Under the pieces are notes generated by a model. The model saw only the letters and a program-made list of their open reading frames with translations, ran no database searches and had not been told where the DNA came from. Source: Planctomycetota bacterium (GTDB lineage: Bacteria > Planctomycetota > UBA1135). From it: DNA of 64,000 nucleotides. The translations under genes and the position numbers were made by a program. The stretch lies in assembly GCA_008501825.1 (NCBI GenBank), contig QQUA01000002.1:1-64000 (forward strand), in the 5' to 3' direction. Positions 50,483 to 63,015 of the stretch are shown here, in pieces (positions within the stretch are counted from its first letter, which is position 1; the number at the start of each line of letters is the position of its first letter).

Positions 50483-53400
50483 TTAAACTCGATCCTTCGC
50501 CAAAAGCAGATCGAGAATCACCCGCTGAAATCCGGCCTGCAATTCCTTGCTGTTGAGGTATTGCATCATCTGCTTTTGGTGAGCCTCGCCGCTTCCCATC
50601 ACCGCTTCATCCAAAGCACTAGGGAAATCCCCAAGCAGAGCTTGTTCCGGCGAATTGTTGGCGATTTGGTGCATTACGCGTTTATTCTCGCTCACCTTGT
50701 CCCGTATTGTGTAGGCATAGTTAACCAGATCTTGGTCAGTCAAACCATCAGTAATAAAAAGCTCGTTCAGGCGAGCAATGATCTGAGAAAGCCATTCCTC
50801 TTCCTTGTTTCGAGCTTTACCCGTTCCGAGATCTCCGGCGGGGAAAAGGCCGGTTTCCGCCCCCTCTTTCACCAGCATAAGATCCTGTTGTTTAATCTTT
50901 GAAAGGCGGTAGTGCCTCAGTTCCACCGAACTCAAATCGATGAAGTCCTCTTCCGGCGCATTTTCGCGCAGGAGCGGAGCTAGGTGGCGAGCATAGAGAC
51001 TCAGCTTCTCCAGGTCGTGGCTGTCATAGTCCACGATTTGGGACATGAACTCGTAGTAGCGCGTGAATGTAGCCAGATCAGACTTGAAGAGCACGAGCGA
51101 GTCGAGTTCCAGCTTGGCCTCCTTCATGTCCGCCTCAGCGTTGGCAATGAAGGTCGCATCGCCGAGTGATTTGGCGTGGTCGAAGAGGCCCTTTTGTTTC
51201 TCGTAGTCGGCCCGGGCCTTCGCGTAGCGCCCCTGCCAGCGCTCGACGGCGGGCTTGCACACGTTGCTGATTGCGGCGTTGCTTTTGCTCTTGATGAAGA
51301 AGACATCGCAGAACTGCGTGACCTCCGTCCACTGGAAAATGCCTGCAGCCCGGAGCTTCTCGTACAGATCCCAGATGAGGTTCGGGTCGGAAACGTCGAG
51401 CAGGCTTGCCGTCTGGAAGTACTCCTGGAACGCCGCCAACACTTCCTCGGGCTCGTTAAAGAAGTCGAGAACGTAGGTCTCTTCCTTGCCAGGGTAGGTG
51501 CGATTCAGACGGGAAAGAGTTTGCACGCATTCAAGCCCACCCAGCTTCTTGTCCACGTACATGGCACAGAGCTTGGGCTGATCAAAGCCCGTCTGAAACT
51601 TCTGGGCAACGATCATCACATGGAAACCGTCGGAGTCAAAGGCTTTCCGCATGTCCCGGCCCTTGAGGTCGGGGTTCATGTTGGTCTCCGTGAACTTCTC
51701 GCCTAGCAACCCATCGCAATTGGGGTCAGAGGCGCTAAAGGTCACCTCGCCCGAGAAGGCGACCATCGCGCTGAGCTTGCTGTACGCCTTTTTCTGGACG
51801 TACTTATCGAACTCCAGCTTATAGCGGACGGCTTCCTTGCGGGAGCCGGTGACGATCATCGCCTTGGCATGACCGTTCAGCAGTCCCATCACGTTATCTC
51901 GGAAGTGTTCGACGATCACCATCACCTTTTGGGCGACGTTGTAGTCGTGCAGGCGCACCCATTGCCCCAGCTTGACCTTGGCCTTCTTGCTGTCCACCTC
52001 GGTGTCGGCGCTAGCGACTTTCTGGGCCAGGTTGTAAGCCACCTTGTAATTGGTGTAGTTCTTTAACACGTCGAGGATATATCCCTCCTCGATCGCTTGC
52101 CGCATGCTGTAGACGTGGAAGGCGTGGGGTTTGTTGGTCTTCGAAGGCGGCTCGGAAGGGTCGGGGAGGCGGCCGAACAGCTCCAGCGTCTTACTCTTCG
52201 GCGTTGCGGTAAAGGCATAGTAACTGAGGTTTGACGAGGCCCGGCGTGACTCGACACTGGCGGCGAGCATGTCCTCGGCGTTCAGCTCAACCTCCCCTTC
52301 GGTCGCTTCATGGGTTAACACCGCCTTGAGCTGACCTGCAGTGCGGCCTGACTGTGAAGAATGGGCTTCATCGGCGATGATTGCGTAACGCTTCTGTTTG
52401 AGGCTGACACTGTCCTCGATCGCTTCAAGCACGAAAGGAAAGGTCTGAATCGTCACGATGACGATCGGCTGGCTATGTTCCAACGCGTGGGCTAGCTTCT
52501 CGGACTTGGAGCCCTGTCCCTCCTTTTGGTTGATCCGCCCGACCACGCCATCCATATGCTCGAACTGATAAATAGTGTCCTGAAGTTGGTCGTCAAGTAC
52601 GGTCCGGTCAGTCACCACGATGACCGAATGGAATACCTTCTCGCCCTGTTCATCGTGAAGCGAAGCTAGCTGGTGAGCGGTCCAGGCAATGGAGTTGGAC
52701 TTGCCGGAGCCGGCGCTGTGCTGGGCGAGGTATTTGTGGCCGGAGCCTTCCTCACGGCTGGCCTGGATCAGCCGGGTAACCAAATCCCACTGGTGATAGC
52801 GGGGAAAGATCAGGGTTTCCTTCTTGATCTTGCGCCCGTCCCAGGCCTCCTCCGTCTTGATCTCCAAGTGAATGAAGCGTCCGACGATTTGGAGGATGTT
52901 GGCGGGAGCGAGCACTTCGTTCCACAAGTAAGCCGTGGCGTAAGTGTCGATGTCCTCGGGTAGGTCGTTGCCAGCACCGCCGTCCTCGGTGCCCCGGTTG
53001 AAGGGCAAAAAGCGAGTAGCCTCGCCCTCCAGCTTGGTGGCCATGTACGCCTCGTACTGACTGACGGCAAAGTGGACAAGGGCGCCTCGCTTGAAAGTAA
53101 GCAGAGGTTCGGGCTTATTGGTTGCAGGATCTTTGGAAAGCCTCGTCTTTTTGTACTGCCGGATAGCGTTCTCGACTCCCTGCTTGAACTCGCTCTTCAG
53201 CTCCATCGTGACGATGGGGATGCCGTTCAGGAACAGCACAAGGTCGATGCGCCACGCCTTGGCCTTGGTACCGGTCCCTGCAAGATGGGCTTCGGTGGCA
53301 TAGGGGCTGTAGACCAGTTCGGGCACCACGCGCAGGATGTTGCCCTCGTAGCAGGCCAAAGTCTCGGGGTTCAGTTCGTGGTCAGGCTTGAACTGGCAGA

Positions 53401-53731
53401 GCTTGAAGGACGCCGACTTGTCGCGCAGCTCGTGGCGTAGCACGCCCAAAGTGCCGAAGGTGCGCAGGCTTTTGTCGGAGGCTTGCGGATCGACTTTGCC
53501 GAGTTGAGCGGAGAGCTTGTCAATGAACGCCTGCTCAGGATTCCTCGGGTAAAGCGTCTTGTACTTTTGCCAGGTCTTCGACTGAGTCGTCTTGACGTAT
53601 TCGAGGCAGTCCGAGGTGTAGAGCGCCCGCTCGCGGTCGTAGTCGGCCGCGTCGCCGAGTTGCCAGCCGCCTTCGATCATCTGGTCGATGATGTCTTGCT
53701 GAAAAGCCGCTTCCTTGGCGTCGGCGCTCAT
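50483..53731 (-). CDS. hsdR: Type I restriction enzyme, R (endonuclease/translocase) subunit
   Basis: 1082 residues. The N-terminal nuclease domain has RIDLVLFLNGIPIVTMELKS with Asp163, Glu177 and Lys179 forming the PD-(D/E)XK site. The two RecA-like motor domains carry Walker A SAGSGKSN (341-345), DEAH at 454-457, ATPKSKT after the Y-Y-A-F-T motif III, and QKFQTGFDQPKL as motif V/VI region. The C-terminal helical region binds the methylase core. The start overlaps the hsdS stop (ATGA), so all three subunits are made from one message in order M-S-R. All motifs are intact and the system appears complete. Confidence 0.95.
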   Translation of the reverse strand: MSADAKEAAFQQDIIDQMIEGGWQLGDAADYDRERALYTSDCLEYVKTTQSKTWQKYKTLYPRNPEQAFIDKLSAQLGKVDPQASDKSLRTFGTLGVLRHELRDKSASFKLCQFKPDHELNPETLACYEGNILRVVPELVYSPYATEAHLAGTGTKAKAWRIDLVLFLNGIPIVTMELKSEFKQGVENAIRQYKKTRLSKDPATNKPEPLLTFKRGALVHFAVSQYEAYMATKLEGEATRFLPFNRGTEDGGAGNDLPEDIDTYATAYLWNEVLAPANILQIVGRFIHLEIKTEEAWDGRKIKKETLIFPRYHQWDLVTRLIQASREEGSGHKYLAQHSAGSGKSNSIAWTAHQLASLHDEQGEKVFHSVIVVTDRTVLDDQLQDTIYQFEHMDGVVGRINQKEGQGSKSEKLAHALEHSQPIVIVTIQTFPFVLEAIEDSVSLKQKRYAIIADEAHSSQSGRTAGQLKAVLTHEATEGEVELNAEDMLAASVESRRASSNLSYYAFTATPKSKTLELFGRLPDPSEPPSKTNKPHAFHVYSMRQAIEEGYILDVLKNYTNYKVAYNLAQKVASADTEVDSKKAKVKLGQWVRLHDYNVAQKVMVIVEHFRDNVMGLLNGHAKAMIVTGSRKEAVRYKLEFDKYVQKKAYSKLSAMVAFSGEVTFSASDPNCDGLLGEKFTETNMNPDLKGRDMRKAFDSDGFHVMIVAQKFQTGFDQPKLCAMYVDKKLGGLECVQTLSRLNRTYPGKEETYVLDFFNEPEEVLAAFQEYFQTASLLDVSDPNLIWDLYEKLRAAGIFQWTEVTQFCDVFFIKSKSNAAISNVCKPAVERWQGRYAKARADYEKQKGLFDHAKSLGDATFIANAEADMKEAKLELDSLVLFKSDLATFTRYYEFMSQIVDYDSHDLEKLSLYARHLAPLLRENAPEEDFIDLSSVELRHYRLSKIKQQDLMLVKEGAETGLFPAGDLGTGKARNKEEEWLSQIIARLNELFITDGLTDQDLVNYAYTIRDKVSENKRVMHQIANNSPEQALLGDFPSALDEAVMGSGEAHQKQMMQYLNSKELQAGFQRVILDLLLAKDRV

Positions 53732-55061
53732 GCGCCCTCCCCTTCAGCTTTGGGTTCGGGAGGCTTCCAACCGCGCACATCGATCTTGCCGGTGACGGCG
53801 GCGGAGATGAGGGCAGTGCGGCGTTCTTTCAGCAGGCCCATGAGATCATTCGCGCGTTCAGCCGCGTTTTGAAGGATGTCGAGATTCTCCGTCAAGTGAG
53901 AGACGATTGCCCTTTGCTCATCGAGCGGGGGCACAGGGCACGAGAACTGCATTACATCCGGCATGTAAATGGTCTTGTGGGTACTTCCCATCTTGAGCCG
54001 ATCAAACTCGGGAGACATCCCGCGAAAGACAAACAGGAGGTATTCCGAGATGAGCGATTCACCAGGAATCCAATTCACGAAGTCTTGAGTTGTCGCCATC
54101 GGGACCGGCATGATCCCAGAGAAGCCGACGGACGCTGTGCGTGAGAGGATTACTGTCCCTGCTGGCAAGAGGTCAGCGGCAGAGTTTGCAAGGCCTAGGT
54201 CGCTGATCTTCTCTTTCGTTTCACCGAGATAGATCTGTTGTCCGTCTCGGAGCTGCCATACGTCTGCTAGTGAGAACCAGGGTATGTGACAGTCCTCCCA
54301 GTACTCCGGTTTCGATCGACTTGGCGTGTGCCCACTTCGCAGCTCGGCAAAGAGTTTCGTTTTGCCCGAGCGCCAATGCGCCGGGACCTTGCCGAGCCAT
54401 TCGACGCCGGAATCGCGCATGGGAGCGTCGGGGTTCAAGCCTTTGGTAACCGCATGGCTTATGACCGCCTGACGTTTCTCTTCAAGCAAAGCGATGAGCT
54501 GCTGCTGCTTCTCAATCAGCGCATCAATCTTCGCCGTCTCGTAGTCAAGGAACTTGGCGATGCTGCTGAGTTCCTTGGCAGAAGGCATCGCAAAACGAGT
54601 CTTCAAGATGTCAGTATTTGACAGATGCTTCACGGTCGTGAAGTAAGTCAGGTCATTTACGATCTGCATGTTGAATGGAAGGGAGTAGAAGAGAAAGCGC
54701 TGGAGATCCGCTGTACCGGCCCGCAAGCAGGCGACTCTTTGGTTCAACGCAGCTTCTCCAGCGTTCCACCATGCGACATTGAAATCTCCGTCCATTCCAA
54801 TCAAAACATCGCCATCGCGAATAAGTGAGTCTTGCGGCACGTCGCCCTTTACTCTGACCTCTGTCCGCGAGAATGCGATGTCGCGGATGCGAATCAACGG
54901 GATGCCCTCCTCAGGATCAAACTGCTCTGAAGCGAAAGGATATCCACTGTGAAGCTGCACGAAATCCTTGACTCTGCACACGCGCCAAGTGCCAGGAATC
55001 CGCCCCAGCCACCTGACGCCGGATTCCTTGTATTCGGGATAGGCTGCATGTTTCTCTGGGC

Positions 55062-55065
<4 letters not shown>
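53728..55065 (-). CDS. hsdS: Type I restriction enzyme, S (specificity) subunit
   Basis: 445 residues from GTG 55065, which overlaps the hsdM stop (GTGA); a longer frame runs back inside hsdM. Two target-recognition domains are present, each introduced by the same module: [15 protein letters not shown] near residue 14 and [15 protein letters not shown] near residue 219. Conserved coiled-coil spacers follow each ([22 protein letters not shown], interrupted; [19 protein letters not shown]). The two halves read the two parts of a split DNA target. The recognition sequence cannot be told from the protein alone. Confidence 0.93.
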
Positions 55066-57407
<2,342 letters not shown>

Positions 57408-57731
57408 GAGAAGCGCTCGATCCTCTCAGCTTTATCTGGGCATTTCCTCTCTTGGAACCAACTTCCTCAGAGACATTTTGTTCACGCCATTGTTGCAGAG
57501 CCGACGGACGAAACTCTAGCACGGTCGAAAAAATTCCACAATTCTTTCCCTCTGGTCTCGCTTGACGGCCCACAGCGCCTGCTCACCCCGAGTCGACAGA
57601 TTTTGCCACGGAAAGCCTCCAGGCTCCTCCAGACAACCTGATTGCAGGATAATTCCAATTTGCATCCTCTGCCACAGTTCCCACAGCCGCTGAAAAGGTG
57701 AGTAAAAGGACTAAACTGCCAGCCAAACACC
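57408..57731. other. Intergenic stretch upstream of hsdM and the SH3 gene
   Basis: This should hold the divergent promoters of the restriction operon and the SH3 gene. No palindrome of note, no controller-protein gene and no convincing frame is seen. Confidence 0.45.
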
Positions 57732-58070
57732 ATGGAAGTCACGGTCACCAAGCCCCACCGGAGCCACTATCCCAATCCGATCGAACTTCATCCAGGCGAA
57801 GAAGTCTCGGTCGTGACCGAAGATCCGAGCCATCCTGGCTGGATTCGAGTCAGGACCTCAGATGGAAATGAAGGCTGGGCCCCAAAGGATTATCTTCAAG
57901 AATCTTCGAATGCTAAGGCAACCGCTCTGGTGAAATACACGGCCAGAGAACTGAATACGGATGAAGGGGAGAAACTCATCGTTCATTCCGAATTGCATGG
58001 TTGGATCTGGGTGGAAAATCAAAATGGTCAATGCGGTTGGGTTCCAAGAGAAACGGTCGCTGTTCCATAA
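57732..58070 (+). CDS. Tandem SH3-domain protein
   Basis: 112 residues made of two bacterial SH3-like domains (about 14-55 and 60-112). Each has the A/E-L-x-x-x-x-G-E-x-l-x-V start, then GWIRVRTSDGNEGWAPKDYL in the first and GWIWVENQNGQCGWVPRETV in the second. No signal peptide or enzyme domain is attached. Stand-alone pairs like this are probably adaptor proteins that bind proline-rich or peptidoglycan peptides. The next gene downstream is an exported dioxygenase-like lipoprotein 89 bases away. Confidence 0.8.
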   Translation: MEVTVTKPHRSHYPNPIELHPGEEVSVVTEDPSHPGWIRVRTSDGNEGWAPKDYLQESSNAKATALVKYTARELNTDEGEKLIVHSELHGWIWVENQNGQCGWVPRETVAVP

Positions 58071-58159
58071 TCGAAGCAAAGAATTGCAGAGCAAATTCCG
58101 TTTGGAAGGCCTCTCCAAAGGTTGTATAAAGGCTGCTTCGACAGCAAGAGTGGCCAAAC

Positions 58160-58759
58160 ATGTCTCGATTCCAAGTCATTTGCTTAAGTAGCCTCCTGGC
58201 ACTCGGTTTTTCTTGCGCCAGCGAACCTGAACAAGATTGCTCATGGTGCGGCGCCCACGAGGCCCCGAGATCGCTTTCGTGGAACACCACCATTGCCCCG
58301 CCGGATGAACCGGGTGAAAAACTGGTCGTCACCGGCACTATTTACCAGGAAGACGGATCCACCCCTGCGGCCGATGTTCTGGTTTACGTCTACCACACCA
58401 ACGTGGAGGGAGTTTATCCCAAGCGAGGCGACGAAACTGGAAATGCACGCCGCCATGGATATTTACGTGGCTGGATGCGAACCGATGAGGAGGGCCGTTA
58501 TCGTTTCGAAACCATCCGACCCGCTCCTTACCACACTCACGGGGGCGAACCAGCTCACATTCATTACACCATTCAGCCAAAAGGAAGCCGCGAATATTGG
58601 ATCAATGCCGCCTGGTTCTCCGACGATCCGCGGGTCACAGACGAATTGTTGGCTGGATTGAACCGCCAAGGCGGATTCTCCAACGTCATGCAAGTGTCTC
58701 AAGACGCAAATGGCGTCTGGCATGGAAAGCGCGACTTAATTTTAGCCACCTATGAATAA
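58160..58759 (+). CDS. Intradiol ring-cleavage dioxygenase-like lipoprotein
   Basis: 199 residues with a lipoprotein signal (LSSLLALGFSCAS, Cys19). The remaining beta-sandwich follows the intradiol dioxygenase fold: VVTGTIYQEDGSTPAADVLVY, the N-V-E-G-V-Y-P-K segment with a candidate Tyr ligand, RGWMRTDEEGRYRFETIRPA, and HGGEPAHIHYTI with the paired His iron ligands (H-x-H). Enzymes of this class open catechol-type rings; exported lipoprotein versions of unknown substrate are common in Bacteroidetes, PVC and Acidobacteria. It is a short form lacking the N-terminal helical domain of catechol dioxygenases. Confidence 0.82.
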   Translation: MSRFQVICLSSLLALGFSCASEPEQDCSWCGAHEAPRSLSWNTTIAPPDEPGEKLVVTGTIYQEDGSTPAADVLVYVYHTNVEGVYPKRGDETGNARRHGYLRGWMRTDEEGRYRFETIRPAPYHTHGGEPAHIHYTIQPKGSREYWINAAWFSDDPRVTDELLAGLNRQGGFSNVMQVSQDANGVWHGKRDLILATYE

Positions 58760-58774
58760 GCCCCTGGGCCGAGG

Positions 58775-61700
58775 CTAACGCCAATCCCCACTGAGGACGA
58801 AAGCACCCCAAGTCGAGGGGCGTGGATCTCCCTCGAAATCGGCACGATTTTGCCGCAGCATGCGCAACTTGGCTTCGCGCAGGGCCTGATACTTGTCCAG
58901 GCCTTTGACCCAGTAGTTTTCGTAAAACCACTTCATCAAGGTGGCGGTTGCCCGGTCGTCTACTTTCCAAAGTGAGCTGATAACGGTTTTCGCTCCGGCG
59001 ACTTCGAAAGCCCGGCGCAAGCTCATCAAGCCCTCTCCGGACCTCTCGCTTCCCAATGCCGTTTCGCAGGCGGAAAGAACCGCAAGATCACATGCGGAAA
59101 GATCGAGGAGCTGAATTTCTTCGGCGGAAAGATAACCGTCCTCTCGACTCGAATCGAGTTCCCCATTCACTCCGGCCAAGACCAAACCGGAAAGCATCCC
59201 GGGTAGCAATCCCACGGCGTTCAACTGTTGTTTCACAAATTGACCGGCTCCCTGCAGAGCCTCGGCATCTCGAACTAAAGACGGCAAATGATCCGGTTCA
59301 AAATAGCCGTGAGTGGCAATGTGAACATACCGCTTCCCAGCTACCGCCTTACGGACCCGCTCTTCCGTCGCGGCACTGCCTTCGATTCGCTCAAAGGGTG
59401 CCTTCCATTCCAAGACGTAACGGTGCAATCCAGTCAAGGCCTGGATTTCTTCCCGAGTCGCCTCCAAAGGCGTCCAGGAATCCCCGATCCGCGAACGGTT
59501 GCGGCTCTCGAATGCTTCCTCTCCCGTCTTATTTTCCAGTGCATCCGCCCGGAAGTAATTGATGTCCCCTACCGCCAGCACTGGGCCCTGCCGATCGGAA
59601 GTAGGAGCATCTCCAGCCAGCAATCGCGTGGCATCGGATAAGTAGATAAAACTGCGTTCCTCCAAAAGGAATCTGCCGCTTTCAAGAGGTAGGATGCCAA
59701 AGGGCAGCTCACACAAAAAGGAATCGGGACTGATCAAGACAGTGGAAGCATCCTCCATCAACGGAAGCAAGGGTTTCCACAAACGCGCCGTCAACTCTTC
59801 TCCAACTGGCGGGGCTCCACTTTCCAAGGCCTTACCGCCACGGGCGACGGAATGATTCAGAAAATCCTTGACCAGAGGCCTTATCGACTCAGCCGTGCCC
59901 AAATGGAGAAGTTTGGGAGGTTGGCTTTTTCGAAGCACCCAAGCGAAAACTTCTTCGTCGGCGAAAAAGTCGACCAAAACCTCATCGGTGGCCATAGCCT
60001 CGCTCAACTTGTCATGGTTCGGAGCTTGAATGGCTTCTTTCAAATCGAGGGTTTGCACGAATTTCCGCTCGACATCAAGCCTTTCCTCCCGGAGCGCCTC
60101 CAATTGACCAGCAAAATTATCCGCACGTTCGGACACCGGTCTCAAAACCAAATCGGATAGCTCCTTTTGCAAGGCTTGAAGCCGTCCCAGATGAGAGAGC
60201 ACCGCCGGATCATCTCGACGTTGGGTCAAAACCAGAGTAGCCGCTTGCAAGCGCCTGATTTTTCCTTTCCAATCCAAACACAGGTCATAAGTGGCGGGCA
60301 AGTCGCCATCGTCGGCCAGTCGCGCCTCTACCGTCATAAGCTCTTCCGGCCGAACCGCTTGGGCAACCACCCGCAGTCGCTCCGCTTCGGACAGCACCGG
60401 AAAGTCACGGTCGAGATAAGCTAAGGTAGATTGCAGGGCTCGAGCAAAGGCGTCCCGTGCATCCTGATCTCGTCCTTGTTTTTGTCGCAGCCTCGCCAAT
60501 TTTTGCAAGGCATCAGCCACCAAAAAATGCTCCGGTTGTAAAACGAGATTGCGGATCGCCAAAGCTCGCATCAAATAAGTTTCCGACTGCTCATATCGTT
60601 CAAGGCCGTATTCCACCGCGGCAAGATTCATCAAGCTTTCCGCAACCCGGAAATGGTTCAGCCCCAGAGTTCGTTCCCGAATTTCAAGCGCCCGAAGGTG
60701 ATATGCTTCGGCTTCTTTATATCGTTCCTGATCAATCAAATTCGCGCCGAGATTGTTCAGGATTACAGCCAAAGAAGGGTGGTCGGCTCCCAGCGCTTCC
60801 TCTTTCAGGGCCAAGGATTGTTTCAGGAATTCGCTGGCTTCCTCAAATCGTTCCTTGCCTGCCAAGAACACCGCAAGATTACTATAGGTCGATCCCAAAG
60901 AGGGATGTTCCGGCCCCACAGTAGCTTTCCAAATCGGAATGGCTCGTTCACTCAAGGCAACGGCTTCATCCAACCGCCCTTGATGATCGCGAACTACCGC
61001 CAGAGTGGTGATCACCGAAGCCACGTGAGGATGATCAGGGCCAAAATTCTCTTCATAGATCTTCAAGGCACTTTCCAATCGCTCGGCGGCTTCCGCGGAA
61101 CGACCTTGTGAGGTATACAGCATCCCGAGTAAGCGCTGAATGCCAGCCACCAAGGGATGGGACGGTCCAACAGCTTCTCCCGCGATCGCCAAGGCGCGCT
61201 TGGCGGCGGATTCCGCTTGCTGAAATTTCCCCTGCCGCCGGTGCAAATCGGCGATTTGTTGCATGATCCACGCCACTTGCACATGCTGGCTGCCAAAAGC
61301 TTTCTCGGCGATGGACAAGGCTCGGCCCAACACCGCTTCGGCTTCCACGAAGCGGGCTTGCGACTGGTAAATCCAAGCTAACTGATTCAGAGCCTGGGAT
61401 AATTCCGGATGTTCCAAGCCAACTACGGCTTCCCGAATGGCCAATGCACTTTCGCTTAAGCTGGCCGCTTCCGGCAGGCGCCCCAAGTCTCCATACAAAG
61501 CCGCCAAATGGTTTTCGGTAGTCGCCACCGTCAAGTGTTTATGTCCCAAAGCCGATCTTTGGATCTCCAAGGCGCGACGCAGATGGCTTTCCGAATCCTC
61601 GAACCGTCCGATCGATCGGAAAACCGCCCCCAGCTCCACCTGGGTCCGGGCTACCTCCAGGCTCTCCTCCCCGATTCGATCCTGGTAGATTTCAATGGCC

Positions 61701-62920
61701 CGCTTGAAATGAGAAATGGCTTGTTCATATTTCCCCAAATCAGTCTGCAGGATCCCAAGCTCCACCAAGGTGGAAGCCACTTCCGGATGAACTTTGCCGT
61801 GGATCCGTTCGCGAATTGTTAATGCCCGGAATTGGAGCGCGCTGGCTTGTGGGTAATCACCCTTCGTTCGAAGGCAACTAGCTAAATTATGCAAACAAAT
61901 CGCAATTTGCCGATCTTCGGGATCCAGGATGGCTTCCCGTATCGCGAGAGTGCGTTGCCAAAGGGATTCAGCAGCAGCATAGTCGCCCAATTGATAGCGC
62001 AATAAACCGAGATCGTTGGTGGCCCGTGCGGTTTTCGGGTGCTTCGGCCCCAGGGTTTTCTCCAAAGAATCTACCGCCTGCCTCAACAACGGTTCCGCTT
62101 TCTGGTACCGATTCGCCCTGCTATGGAGGAAGCCAAGGATCCTGGCATTGTGAGCCAAAGCGGAAGGCTCCGGCCGGGCTTGCTGTTGGCGGATTTCCAA
62201 GGCTTGCTCCAATAGCCGGCGAGCTTCATCCAACCTTAATTGTTCGATTCGCAATTGAGCCAGCTCCTCCCATACTGAAGCTTTCGCCAATGAGAAAGAC
62301 GAAGGCTTGAGCTCGAGGATTTGAAGCGCTTGCTGCAAGAAGGCCTCCGCTTCTTCATGCCGCCCGGCTTTCCAACGTAAGGAGCCGAGAGATCGCAAGG
62401 CTTCAATGAATTCGGGGCTTTCCGTACCAAAACTCCGGCCGACCCAATCCAATCGAGCTGTTGCATTTTCGTCTTGGGCTTGTTGCCGTCCCTGGGTATC
62501 CAGATTCTCAGGGATACCAGCATTTAGGCCGACTTCAAATGGACCAAGGCCGCCATGCTTGGCGCAAGCCAACAAGCTGTATTTCTCTCCGGCCTTCAGT
62601 TCCATGACCAAACGGGCATGCCGATCGACCAAGCCGCCGTCTCGTTCCGCCAAGATCTCACCTGTCTGGTCTTTAAGGACAAGATAGGCGTCGAAGGCAA
62701 AAGAACGAACCTCGATGAAGTAGGGTCCATCGCTTTCGACCCCTACGTGGAAAGGACGGCCGCGAGTCTGCTTCGATCCCAAAGCTTGCAATCGGCCGGT
62801 ATCCACCGCCTGATCGTTGGCCAGAATCTTGCCCCTCATCGGAACCCCGGTGGCAAGGACTGGCGGCTCTTGTGGTGAAGAGCTTGGAATCAACAGGAGG
62901 AGGTATGGAATCCACCACAT
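58775..62920 (-). CDS. Exported TPR-repeat protein with C-terminal CHAT (caspase-like) protease domain
   Basis: 1381 residues. A signal peptide (MWWIPYLLLLIPSSSPQ) is followed by a PPC-like beta domain (about 20-135), then about 17 TPR units of 42 residues in the kinesin-light-chain style (for example HPKTARATNDLGLLRYQLGD; HPEVASTLVELGILQTDLGK) from about 165 to 860, a helical linker, and a CHAT domain (about 1060-1381). The catalytic His1204 is in HIATHGYF and Cys1285 in LSACET, both intact. CHAT proteins are caspase-related proteases, and TPR-CHAT forms take part in defence and programmed death. Here the export signal and PPC domain place it outside the cytoplasm, which is less usual. Confidence 0.9.
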   Translation of the reverse strand: MWWIPYLLLLIPSSSPQEPPVLATGVPMRGKILANDQAVDTGRLQALGSKQTRGRPFHVGVESDGPYFIEVRSFAFDAYLVLKDQTGEILAERDGGLVDRHARLVMELKAGEKYSLLACAKHGGLGPFEVGLNAGIPENLDTQGRQQAQDENATARLDWVGRSFGTESPEFIEALRSLGSLRWKAGRHEEAEAFLQQALQILELKPSSFSLAKASVWEELAQLRIEQLRLDEARRLLEQALEIRQQQARPEPSALAHNARILGFLHSRANRYQKAEPLLRQAVDSLEKTLGPKHPKTARATNDLGLLRYQLGDYAAAESLWQRTLAIREAILDPEDRQIAICLHNLASCLRTKGDYPQASALQFRALTIRERIHGKVHPEVASTLVELGILQTDLGKYEQAISHFKRAIEIYQDRIGEESLEVARTQVELGAVFRSIGRFEDSESHLRRALEIQRSALGHKHLTVATTENHLAALYGDLGRLPEAASLSESALAIREAVVGLEHPELSQALNQLAWIYQSQARFVEAEAVLGRALSIAEKAFGSQHVQVAWIMQQIADLHRRQGKFQQAESAAKRALAIAGEAVGPSHPLVAGIQRLLGMLYTSQGRSAEAAERLESALKIYEENFGPDHPHVASVITTLAVVRDHQGRLDEAVALSERAIPIWKATVGPEHPSLGSTYSNLAVFLAGKERFEEASEFLKQSLALKEEALGADHPSLAVILNNLGANLIDQERYKEAEAYHLRALEIRERTLGLNHFRVAESLMNLAAVEYGLERYEQSETYLMRALAIRNLVLQPEHFLVADALQKLARLRQKQGRDQDARDAFARALQSTLAYLDRDFPVLSEAERLRVVAQAVRPEELMTVEARLADDGDLPATYDLCLDWKGKIRRLQAATLVLTQRRDDPAVLSHLGRLQALQKELSDLVLRPVSERADNFAGQLEALREERLDVERKFVQTLDLKEAIQAPNHDKLSEAMATDEVLVDFFADEEVFAWVLRKSQPPKLLHLGTAESIRPLVKDFLNHSVARGGKALESGAPPVGEELTARLWKPLLPLMEDASTVLISPDSFLCELPFGILPLESGRFLLEERSFIYLSDATRLLAGDAPTSDRQGPVLAVGDINYFRADALENKTGEEAFESRNRSRIGDSWTPLEATREEIQALTGLHRYVLEWKAPFERIEGSAATEERVRKAVAGKRYVHIATHGYFEPDHLPSLVRDAEALQGAGQFVKQQLNAVGLLPGMLSGLVLAGVNGELDSSREDGYLSAEEIQLLDLSACDLAVLSACETALGSERSGEGLMSLRRAFEVAGAKTVISSLWKVDDRATATLMKWFYENYWVKGLDKYQALREAKLRMLRQNRADFEGDPRPSTWGAFVLSGDWR

Positions 62921-63015
62921 GGAAGTTCTATGTTTCCCTTTATCACAGTGGGCTTTGCATTATAGACCGAGACGGAGACTGGCAAGTCCCGTCGAATAGA
63001 TGCCCGTTTCGGGGT

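Noticed and set aside
58775..62920. Repeated 126-base pattern resembling a repeat array
   Set aside because: It reflects the 42-residue TPR units; copies differ in sequence, with no conserved direct repeats or spacers as in a CRISPR.
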